Below are positions 44,028-51,683 of a DNA stretch of 64,000 bases, in pieces. The stretch covers positions 1-64,000 of the forward strand of contig NZ_AJGU01000007.1 in NCBI RefSeq assembly GCF_000260795.1, in the 5' to 3' direction. Each line of letters starts with the position of its first letter. Position 1 is the stretch's first letter. The DNA is from Treponema sp. JC4. Its GTDB lineage: Bacteria; Spirochaetota; Spirochaetia; Treponematales; Treponemataceae. Made by a program: the position numbers and the translations under genes. The notes beneath the pieces were generated by a model. It was not told the DNA's origin and ran no database searches. It saw only the letters and a program-made list of their open reading frames with translations.

Positions 44028-45620
44028 ATGAGTAAATTTATTTTTGTAACTGGTGGAGTTGTATCGGGGCTTGGAAAAGGAATTACAGCTGCGTCACTTG
44101 GACGCCTTTTAAAATGCCGTGGACTAAAAATTGCATCACAGAAGCTGGATCCATATATGAACGTTGACCCGGGTACCATGAGCCCTTTCCAGCACGGAGA
44201 AGTTTTTGTTACCGATGACGGAGCAGAAACTGACCTTGACCTTGGTCACTACGAACGCTTTATTGACGAAAACCTTACAAAATATTCAAATCTGACAAGC
44301 GGCCGTGTTTACTGGAATGTTTTGAATAAAGAGCGCCAGGGAGAATATCTTGGACAGACAGTTCAGATTATTCCCCACGTAACTAACGAAATCAAAGACT
44401 TTATCTTGAAAAATGCCGAAGTAAGCAAGGCTGATGTAAGCATTGTAGAAATCGGTGGTACAATCGGTGATATTGAAAGCCAGCCTTTCTTAGAAGCAAT
44501 CCGTCAGCTGGCACTTGAAGTAGGAAGACGAAACTGTCTTTTTATTCACGTCTGCCTTGTTCCTTACATCAGCGGTTCGGACGAATATAAATCTAAGCCT
44601 ACCCAGCATTCGGTAAAGGAGCTTATGGCAGTTGGAATTCATCCGGATATTATTGTTGCCCGCTGCGATAAAGAAATCCCTCTTGATATCCGCAAAAAGA
44701 TTTCTCTTTTCTGTAACGTAGGAGAAGACTGCGTTATCAACAACACAACCTGCCGCAGCCTTTATGAAGTTCCTCTTATGCTTCACGCCCAGAACATGGA
44801 TGATGTTGTTTGCCGAGATCTTGGAATTGAAGATACCCGCAAAGATTACCCTGCCCTTGCTGACTGGTCAAAAATGGTTGATACAATTCATGCCCGCCAG
44901 GGAGAGATTCAGATTGCCCTGGTCGGAAAATACGTAAAGCTTCACGACTCTTATCTGAGTATCATTGAATCTTTGAACCACGCTTCTTTTGTTGTAGGTA
45001 AAAACGTAAAAATCAAATGGGTAGATTCAGACAGCGTAACTGATGAAACTGCCGCTGACATTTTCTCTGACTGCCAGGGAATCATTCTTCCGGGCGGATT
45101 TGGTCACCGGGGAATTGAAGGAATGATCTGTGCCTGCCGCTATGCCAGAACTAATAAAGTTCCTTATTTTGGAATCTGTCTTGGAATGCAGATTGCAGTA
45201 ATTGAGTTTGCCCGTTCAGTTCTTGGCTACAAGGATGCCAATTCCCGTGAATTTGATGAATTATGCGAACACACAGTAATTGACCTTATGAAAGATCAGG
45301 AAGGAGTTATCAAGGGCGGAACAATGCGTCTTGGCTCTTATCCATGCAGCGTAAAGGCGGGCACAAGACTGGAAAAAGCTTACGGCAGTTCTAATATTGC
45401 AGAACGCCACCGCCACCGCTATGAATTTAACAATGATTTCAGAGCAGAAATGGAAAATGCAGGTCTTGTAATAAGCGGAACTTCTCCTGACAATACCCTT
45501 GTAGAAGCTGTTGAACTTGAAGACCACTTCCACCTTGGCGTTCAGTTCCATCCGGAATTTAAGAGCCGTCCTAACAATGCAGGCCCTCTCTTTGTTGAAT
45601 TCTTAAAGGCATGCTTATAA
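44028..45620 (+). CDS. pyrG: CTP synthase
   Basis: About 530 residues. It has an N-terminal amidoligase domain (MSKFIFVTGGVVSGLGKGITAASLGRLL, P-loop-like) and a C-terminal class I glutaminase with the nucleophile in FGICLGMQ, plus HPEF near the end. It makes CTP from UTP, ATP and glutamine. The start is set at the ATG at 44028, where the conserved N-terminus begins behind TTGGAG, not the upstream ATG at 43995 that lies inside the terminator hairpin. It leads an operon with a glutamine synthetase and an ANTAR regulator; it consumes glutamine, which fits nitrogen control. Confidence 0.95.
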   Translation: MSKFIFVTGGVVSGLGKGITAASLGRLLKCRGLKIASQKLDPYMNVDPGTMSPFQHGEVFVTDDGAETDLDLGHYERFIDENLTKYSNLTSGRVYWNVLNKERQGEYLGQTVQIIPHVTNEIKDFILKNAEVSKADVSIVEIGGTIGDIESQPFLEAIRQLALEVGRRNCLFIHVCLVPYISGSDEYKSKPTQHSVKELMAVGIHPDIIVARCDKEIPLDIRKKISLFCNVGEDCVINNTTCRSLYEVPLMLHAQNMDDVVCRDLGIEDTRKDYPALADWSKMVDTIHARQGEIQIALVGKYVKLHDSYLSIIESLNHASFVVGKNVKIKWVDSDSVTDETAADIFSDCQGIILPGGFGHRGIEGMICACRYARTNKVPYFGICLGMQIAVIEFARSVLGYKDANSREFDELCEHTVIDLMKDQEGVIKGGTMRLGSYPCSVKAGTRLEKAYGSSNIAERHRHRYEFNNDFRAEMENAGLVISGTSPDNTLVEAVELEDHFHLGVQFHPEFKSRPNNAGPLFVEFLKACL

Positions 45621-45638
45621 AATAGAGTTGAGGAATTT

Positions 45639-46805
45639 ATGTACACAAAAGAAGAAATTTTGGAATATGTTGAAGAAGAAGATGTAAAATTTGTACGTCT
45701 TGCTTTTTTTGATTTACACGGCGTTCAGAAAAATATTTCGATTATGGCAAGTCAGCTGGAATCAGCTTTTAAAAACGGAGTCAGCTTTGACGCCTCTGCC
45801 ATTTACGGTTTTGAAACACCAGAAAAATCAGATTTATTTCTTCATCCCGATCCTACGACTATTTCCATTCTTCCATGGCGCCCTAATACCGGAAAAGTTG
45901 TACGAATGTTCTGTACAATTTCTCACCCGGACGGAAGCCCATACAAAAAAGACTGCCGTACCCTGCTTGCAAATGCAGTAAAGAAGGCCCGTGATGAATA
46001 CGGGGTGGAATTCCGCTTTGGTACAGAAATTGAATTCTATCTTTTTAAGCTGGATGAAAAAGGAGAAAAAACTAAGATTCCTTTTGATAACGCAAGCTAT
46101 ATGGATATTGCGCCTGAAGATAAGGGCGAAAATATCCGCCGCGAAATCTGTTTTACCCTTGAGCAGATGGGTATTCAGCCGGAAGCCAGCCATCATGAAG
46201 AAGGCCCTGGTCAGAACGAAATTGACTTCCACTATGCCGATGCCCTTACCGCAGCAGACAACGCTTCAACCTTCAAATGGATTGTACGCACAAGAGCTGC
46301 TACTGCAGGCCTGTATGCAGACTTTTCTCCAAAGCCTCTTGAAGATAAGGCTGGAAGTGGTTTCCATATCAACCTTTCCTGCTCGGATGATTCAAAAAAG
46401 AACAACGTACTCGCAGGAATTTTAAAGCATGCTTCAGAACTTACCTACTACATGAACTGCAGTGAAAATTCCTATGACCGTCTTGGTTCCTGCAAGGCTC
46501 CAAAATACATTGCCTGGGGCTACGAAAACCGTTCTACTTTCATCCGCATTCCAGCCGTTACAAACAATAACGCAAGCCGGCTTGAAATAAGAACTCCTGA
46601 CAGTGAATGTAATGTTTACCTTGTTTTTACCCTTTTGATTTATGCCGCTCTGGACGGAATTAAAAACAAGCTTGAGCCGCCTGCAGAAGTAAAGGAAAAC
46701 CTTTTCACAAACAGCTGCTCTTGCGAAACTTTACCAGACACTCTGGATTCAGCACGTCAAATTGCAGAAAACTCTTCCTTCATTAAGGATGTTCTTGGAT
46801 TCTAA
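45639..46805 (+). CDS. Short glutamine synthetase (type I-like)
   Basis: A 388-residue member of the GS superfamily, shorter than the usual 440-470. It has the beta-grasp N-domain (VKFVRLAFFDLHGVQKN), FGTEIEFYLF, GPGQNEIDF (metal and substrate ligands), AGSGFHINLS with the key His, and the RLEIRTPDSECNVYL arginine motif. The residues look sufficient for catalysis, but the shortening and the Asn in FHINLS leave room for a related gamma-glutamyl ligase or a regulatory role. It lies 18 bp after pyrG and 2 bp before the ANTAR gene. A glnA-ANTAR pair is also known in clostridia (NitR type). Confidence 0.85.
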   Translation: MYTKEEILEYVEEEDVKFVRLAFFDLHGVQKNISIMASQLESAFKNGVSFDASAIYGFETPEKSDLFLHPDPTTISILPWRPNTGKVVRMFCTISHPDGSPYKKDCRTLLANAVKKARDEYGVEFRFGTEIEFYLFKLDEKGEKTKIPFDNASYMDIAPEDKGENIRREICFTLEQMGIQPEASHHEEGPGQNEIDFHYADALTAADNASTFKWIVRTRAATAGLYADFSPKPLEDKAGSGFHINLSCSDDSKKNNVLAGILKHASELTYYMNCSENSYDRLGSCKAPKYIAWGYENRSTFIRIPAVTNNNASRLEIRTPDSECNVYLVFTLLIYAALDGIKNKLEPPAEVKENLFTNSCSCETLPDTLDSARQIAENSSFIKDVLGF

Positions 46806-46807
46806 AA

Positions 46808-47374
46808 ATGACCGAAGACCGCCACAGCGTTTTACTTGTAACAAAAGATCCAAAACTGTCTCAGCTTGTAAGCGTAATGCTTATGCCCCCTCTTTTTGAA
46901 GTGGATATACTCAGCGACTTTAACGAAGCAAGACGCCGGGTTTCAGAGCGTGTATATAACATCATTCTTGCAGATTACGCTGACGGCGAAGGCTCTGATT
47001 TTGCCCTGGATGCCTCAGATTCCTTAAGTACAATCCTGCTACTTACCCCACCTGCAATATTTGAAGAAGTTAGTTACCGGGTTGAAGGCTATGGTATTAT
47101 TTCTGTCACCAATCCTTTTGACCAGTTTTATTTTTACAATATGATTAAAGCGGCAATTGCCGTACAGTACAAAGTTCAGATTCTTTCAAGTCAGACTACT
47201 AAACTCAAGAATAAAATGGAAGAAATTAAGCTGGTGAACCGGGCAAAAATGCTTTTAATGCAGAACCTGAATATGACAGAGCAGGAAGCTCACCATTATA
47301 TAGAAAAAGAAGCAATGAACCGAGGCCTAAAGAAGACCTCGGTTGCAGAAAACGTTGTTAAAACCTATGCCTAG
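46808..47374 (+). CDS. ANTAR-domain antitermination regulator with pseudo-receiver
   Basis: A 188-residue protein. The N-terminal part (about 7-118) has the response-regulator fold, with an Asp in ILADYADGEG, but the invariant Lys of the receiver is replaced (VTNPF instead of TKPF) and the acidic pair is reduced, so phosphorylation is doubtful. The C-terminal 60 residues are a clear ANTAR domain (coiled coil, then LVNRAKMLLMQNLNMTEQEAHHYI and EAMNRGLKKTSVAENVV). ANTAR domains bind hexaloop hairpins in mRNA leaders and block terminators. Five matching leaders in this window are its likely targets. Last gene of the pyrG operon. Confidence 0.9.
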   Translation: MTEDRHSVLLVTKDPKLSQLVSVMLMPPLFEVDILSDFNEARRRVSERVYNIILADYADGEGSDFALDASDSLSTILLLTPPAIFEEVSYRVEGYGIISVTNPFDQFYFYNMIKAAIAVQYKVQILSSQTTKLKNKMEEIKLVNRAKMLLMQNLNMTEQEAHHYIEKEAMNRGLKKTSVAENVVKTYA

Positions 47375-49011
47375 CGGCCAAAGAAAGCCTTAACTTTCTG
47401 CCAGAAGGTCTTCTTAGGAGCAGGAGCAGCTTTTTTGTTGTTAGCATAGCGTCCGCTATTACTTCCCTTCTTTCCAGTCTTGTTATATGGCTTTTTCTTA
47501 TAATCAGTTTTCTTGTAGCCTGCAGAAGCTTTTCCGGATACGCCATTTCCATAGCGTTCCTTGTACATCTTCATGCGCTCGTCGTAAGAAAGACCTGCAA
47601 GTTTTTCCGGATCGATATAAGATTTCTTGCCTTTTGAAGGGCCTTTTTTGAAATCATCCTTCTTGTAATCTTTTTTGTATCCGTCTTTCTTGTAGTCAGA
47701 TTTTTTACCGTCGTAAGATTTCTTATAGCCTTCGCCGTTTCTTCCTTTTCCGCCAGACTTTCCACCACGCTTGTTGTGGAAGTCTCCGTCGCGCCCTTTT
47801 CTGTAGCCGCCGCGGTTATCATAAGTGTCATCATCACGCCAGTTTTCTGTCTTAATGTACATTCCGGCAGACTTATCTTCCAGCATCTGATCTTCAAAGG
47901 CAACAGAAGAAGGTATTGTCATTTCTACATAGCGCTCAATTGCAGGAAGGTTGTAAACATCCTGTTCTGAACAGAAGGTATATGCCTTTCCAGATTTACC
48001 GGCACGGGCTGTACGGCCAATGCGGTGAACATAGTTTTCAGCCTCAACAGGAAGGTCGTAGTTGATTACCATTGCAAGGTCATCAACGTCAATTCCGCGG
48101 GCAGCAACATCAGTTGCAACAAGAACAGGAACTTCGCCAGCCTTAAATGAGTTCAAAAGCTTAAGGCGTTTAGACTGTGGCAAATCGCCGATAAGGAAGT
48201 CTGCCTTAATTTCATTAATCTGAAGACGTTTTGCAACAACCTCACAGGTTCTTTTTGTATTACAGAATACAATTGCGCTGGCAGGATTTTCCTTTTTCAA
48301 AATACCAATCAAAAGCTTCATTTTGTCGCTGCTTGCAACGTGCAAAAGCTCCTGCTGGATTTCGCTTACAGTGATGTTTTCAGCTTCAATTGTGATTTCC
48401 TTTGGATCGCGGGTATATTCCCATGCAAGATTCTTTACATAAGAGTTCAAGGTTGCAGAAAAGAGCATTGTCTGGCGGTCTTCAGCCTCCGGAATGCACT
48501 TAAGAATCTGGCGCAAATCAGGATAGAAGCCCATATCAAACATGCGGTCAGCTTCATCAATTACACAGAAAGCGGCATTGGTCAAATCAAGGTTTCCGCC
48601 TTCCTGCAAATCAATTACGCGGCCAGGAGTTCCGATTACAATATCAACTCCCTTTTTAAGTGTTGCAATCTGTTTTTCATAGCCTACACCACCGTAAACG
48701 CTGAAAGCCTTAAGACCAGAAGTTCCAACAAGAACCTTAGCTTCTTCTTCTACCTGAACGGCAAGCTCACGGGTTGGAACTAATACAAGAAGCTTCTTTC
48801 CCTTTGCTTCTTCTTTTGTAATCATCTCGTTGATAACGGCAACAAGATATGCAGCAGTTTTTCCGGTTCCTGTCTGTGACTGTACATATAAATCAGAACC
48901 GTCCTGTGAAGCCTTAATTACCTCTTCCTGAACCGGCGTACAGCTAACATAACCGGCGGCTTCAATTCCCTTCAATAGTCTTTCATCAAGACCAAATTCA
49001 ACAAAATCCAT
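47371..49011 (-). CDS. DEAD-box RNA helicase with basic repeat tail
   Basis: A 546-residue helicase. The core (about 1-370) has the Q motif, SQTGTGKT, PTREL, TPGR, DEAD as VIDEADRM, SAT, ARGIDV and HRIGRTARAG. The tail (about 395-546) is disordered and rich in Gly, Lys, Tyr, Asp and Arg (repeats such as GYKKDYKKDD, KGRNGEGYKK), an RNA-binding extension typical of cold-shock or ribosome-assembly helicases (CsdA/RhlE type). It ends convergently, overlapping the ANTAR stop by a few bases. A weak GC hairpin (TGCGGC/GCCGCA, about 49036) lies upstream. Confidence 0.92.
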   Translation of the reverse strand: MDFVEFGLDERLLKGIEAAGYVSCTPVQEEVIKASQDGSDLYVQSQTGTGKTAAYLVAVINEMITKEEAKGKKLLVLVPTRELAVQVEEEAKVLVGTSGLKAFSVYGGVGYEKQIATLKKGVDIVIGTPGRVIDLQEGGNLDLTNAAFCVIDEADRMFDMGFYPDLRQILKCIPEAEDRQTMLFSATLNSYVKNLAWEYTRDPKEITIEAENITVSEIQQELLHVASSDKMKLLIGILKKENPASAIVFCNTKRTCEVVAKRLQINEIKADFLIGDLPQSKRLKLLNSFKAGEVPVLVATDVAARGIDVDDLAMVINYDLPVEAENYVHRIGRTARAGKSGKAYTFCSEQDVYNLPAIERYVEMTIPSSVAFEDQMLEDKSAGMYIKTENWRDDDTYDNRGGYRKGRDGDFHNKRGGKSGGKGRNGEGYKKSYDGKKSDYKKDGYKKDYKKDDFKKGPSKGKKSYIDPEKLAGLSYDERMKMYKERYGNGVSGKASAGYKKTDYKKKPYNKTGKKGSNSGRYANNKKAAPAPKKTFWQKVKAFFGR

Positions 49012-49162
49012 TTGTTTTTCCTTATATATATGATATTGCGGCTCCTGCCGCAGAAAATTTGCATACTTCGGGCTGATTTTACAGTCTTATTGAAAATAAT
49101 ACAGTATTTTACGTTTTTATACTATATGGCGAAATCAGGCTTTTCCGGCAAATTAAATCAAT

Positions 49163-49190
49163 TTGACTTTCTGAAAAAGTGAATTAAAAT
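49163..49190 (+). promoter_or_regulatory. Promoter of the PAS/GGDEF/EAL gene
   Basis: TTGACT (49163-49168), 16-bp spacer, TAAAAT (49185-49190), about 30 bp before the ATG with AAGGAAG ribosome site. Confidence 0.5.
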
Positions 49191-49219
49191 TAAATACAGG
49201 TATTTATAAGGAAGTTTTA

Positions 49220-51376
49220 ATGGAAAAGTTCAGATACGATGAGCAGGAATTTGCGCTTATAGAAAATACTCCAGTTCCATTAGCTGTCTATCAGTTCCTG
49301 GACAACCGTGTTGTTACAGTTGCGCTGTCTAAGGGCTTCTGCGACCTCTTTGGCTTTAAAACAAAAGAAGATGCATACTTCCTGACAGAAAATGATATGT
49401 ACCGCGACTGCCACCCTGATGATACGGCCCGCATTGCCGATGCCGCAGTTACCTTTGCAAAAGACCAGGGCGAATACGACGTTATTTTCCGAACTAAAGT
49501 AAACAACAGATACAGAATCATTCATTCCCGCGGCGAACATTTTTACAAAAACGGGATAAAGCTTGCTGCAGTCTGGTATTTTGATGAAGGAGAATATATA
49601 GAAGATTCTTCCATTTCAAATGACCTTACCCACACAATTACAAATGCCCTTAAAATCAGCAGTATATACCACAAAATAACCTACGATTACCTTACCGGCC
49701 TTCCTAACATGGGTTACTTTTTTGAAATTGCAGAAAAAGGCATGGAGGAACTGATTCAGGCAGGCCAAACTCCTGTAATGCTCTTTTTTGATTTAAACGG
49801 AATGAAGTATTTTAATGTAAAATACGGACTTTCTGAGGGTGATAACCTTATCCGTTCTTTTTCAAAACTTCTGGTAAAATATTTTTCAAATGAAAACTGT
49901 ACCCGCTTTGGAATGGACCGCTTCTGCGTTTACACAAGTGAAGACAATCTTGAGCAGAGGCTGTGGAGTCTTTTCGGCGAATGCGAAAACCTGAACGGCG
50001 GAAAGACTCTTCCTGTGAGAACCGGAATTTATTCAAGCAAGATGGGGAAAATCAGAGCCTGCTTTGCCTGCGACCGGGCAAAAATGGCCTGCGATAAAAC
50101 CAGAAACGCCTATGTTTCCCACTTTACTTATTTTGATGAGTCCATGCTAAAGGAAAGTCAGAACAGGCTTTATATAATAGAAAACTTTGACCGTGCCTTA
50201 AAGGAAGAATGGATTCAGGTTTATTACCAGCCTATTGTTCGCGCTGCCACCGGTCGGGTCTGTGATGAAGAAGCCCTTTCCCGCTGGATTGATCCTATTC
50301 ACGGAATGCTAAGCCCGGATGCTTTTATTCCAATTCTTGAAGAATCTAACCTCATTTACAAGCTTGACCTTTACGTTACAGAAAAAATTCTTAAAAAAAT
50401 GAAAGCTCAGGCTGATAAGGGACTTTACGTTGTTCCAAACTCTGTAAACCTTTCACGTTCGGATTTTGAAACCTGTGATATTGTAAAGGAAATTACAAAT
50501 CGGGTTGACCAGAGCGGCATTCCTCACGAAAAGCTTACCATTGAAATTACTGAAAGTGTAATCGGAAGTAATTTTGAATACATGAAAACTCAGGTTGAAC
50601 GATTCCAGTCCCTGGGCTTTAAAGTCTGGATGGATGATTTTGGAAGCGGCTATTCTTCACTCGATGTTCTGCAGGATTTCCACTTTGACCTGATTAAGCT
50701 GGACATGAAGTTTATGAGGAATTTTGCTTCAAGCCAGAAAAGCAAGATTATCCTGACAGAGCTTATCCGTATGGCAATGAGCCTGGGAATTGAAACGATT
50801 GTAGAAGGCGTTGAAACTGAAGAACAGGTTGAATTCCTCTGCGAAGTAGGCTGTACAAAACTTCAGGGCTATCACTTCTGTAAACCAATTCCTCTTATTC
50901 AGATTTTTGAACGCTATGACAAGGGCACTCAGATTGGTTTTGAAAATCCTGCCGAATCAGATTATTTTTCAGCCCTTGGAAAAATCAATTTGTACGACCT
51001 TTCTGTCATCACAAATAACGAAGGAGAATCCTACAAAAACTATTTTAACACCCTGCCTATGGGGCTTTTTGAAGTTGATGAAGAAAAAATCAAATTCATA
51101 AGGGGAAATAAATCTTACAGAAGTTTTTTGACAACTTATTTCCCGCCTTATTTAAAAGAAAAGATTCTTGAACTGGCTGAAAAAGACAAAAAGCCGGAGA
51201 AAGGAGTCTCCGACTTTATAGATGCAGTTCTGAAATGCAAGACAGAAATCAATTCACATATTATTGATATCAAACATTCAGACGGCAGTACTTTCCACCT
51301 CTACTTCGGGCGCATTGCAGAAAATCCTCTTTCTAAAATCGTCGCCCTTGTAGTTGTGGTTCTTAATATAAGCTAG
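49220..51376 (+). CDS. Cytoplasmic c-di-GMP phosphodiesterase (PAS, degenerate GGDEF, EAL, C-terminal sensor)
   Basis: A 718-residue soluble protein. Order: PAS-like sensor (about 10-125); GGDEF-fold domain (about 150-300) whose active site reads RFGMDRF instead of GGDEF, so it is probably a GTP-binding or regulatory domain; EAL domain (about 315-560) with the motif intact (DEEALSRW near 349, and ESVIGSNFEYM, MDDFGSGYSSLD for metal binding); then a further roughly 150-residue PAS-like C-terminal part (NTLPMGLFEVDEEKIKFIRGN). It should degrade c-di-GMP. Monocistronic. Its end overlaps the last gene of the efflux operon by 4 bp. Confidence 0.87.
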   Translation: MEKFRYDEQEFALIENTPVPLAVYQFLDNRVVTVALSKGFCDLFGFKTKEDAYFLTENDMYRDCHPDDTARIADAAVTFAKDQGEYDVIFRTKVNNRYRIIHSRGEHFYKNGIKLAAVWYFDEGEYIEDSSISNDLTHTITNALKISSIYHKITYDYLTGLPNMGYFFEIAEKGMEELIQAGQTPVMLFFDLNGMKYFNVKYGLSEGDNLIRSFSKLLVKYFSNENCTRFGMDRFCVYTSEDNLEQRLWSLFGECENLNGGKTLPVRTGIYSSKMGKIRACFACDRAKMACDKTRNAYVSHFTYFDESMLKESQNRLYIIENFDRALKEEWIQVYYQPIVRAATGRVCDEEALSRWIDPIHGMLSPDAFIPILEESNLIYKLDLYVTEKILKKMKAQADKGLYVVPNSVNLSRSDFETCDIVKEITNRVDQSGIPHEKLTIEITESVIGSNFEYMKTQVERFQSLGFKVWMDDFGSGYSSLDVLQDFHFDLIKLDMKFMRNFASSQKSKIILTELIRMAMSLGIETIVEGVETEEQVEFLCEVGCTKLQGYHFCKPIPLIQIFERYDKGTQIGFENPAESDYFSALGKINLYDLSVITNNEGESYKNYFNTLPMGLFEVDEEKIKFIRGNKSYRSFLTTYFPPYLKEKILELAEKDKKPEKGVSDFIDAVLKCKTEINSHIIDIKHSDGSTFHLYFGRIAENPLSKIVALVVVVLNIS

Positions 51377-51669
51377 AACTCATATCCCGAAGAAATAAAA
51401 CAGCCGATTCCTTCGGTAATAAAAAGTTTCCTGAATTTTGTTACAAGGTGCTTAATTTTTTCAGCCTCTTCTTCTGAACAGTAAATAATGTACATAAGGT
51501 TCAGCTGTGGCCATACGTTGTCTCCCAGGTGAGGTTTATTAAAGCCAGCTCCCATAACAGGATTGATTTTTGTAAACTTCTGACCTACTCCAAGCTTTTT
51601 GAATTCTTCAGTAAAGTCTTCTTCAAGAGCCTGAGAGCACATTATTTCAACACGAACTTTCTTTTCCAT
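51373..51669 (-). CDS. PG0541-like transporter-associated protein (PII-like fold)
   Basis: A 98-residue soluble protein starting MEKKVRVEIMCSQALEEDF. Size, strand pattern and position after an RND permease match the PG0541 family, small PII-like proteins encoded beside transporters. Motifs include GVGQKFTKINPVMGAGFNKPHLGDNVWPQLN. A role in sensing a pump substrate or binding the permease is inferred from context only. It follows the permease by 14 bp. Confidence 0.75.
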   Translation of the reverse strand: MEKKVRVEIMCSQALEEDFTEEFKKLGVGQKFTKINPVMGAGFNKPHLGDNVWPQLNLMYIIYCSEEEAEKIKHLVTKFRKLFITEGIGCFISSGYEF

Positions 51670-51683
51670 AATACATCTCCTGA

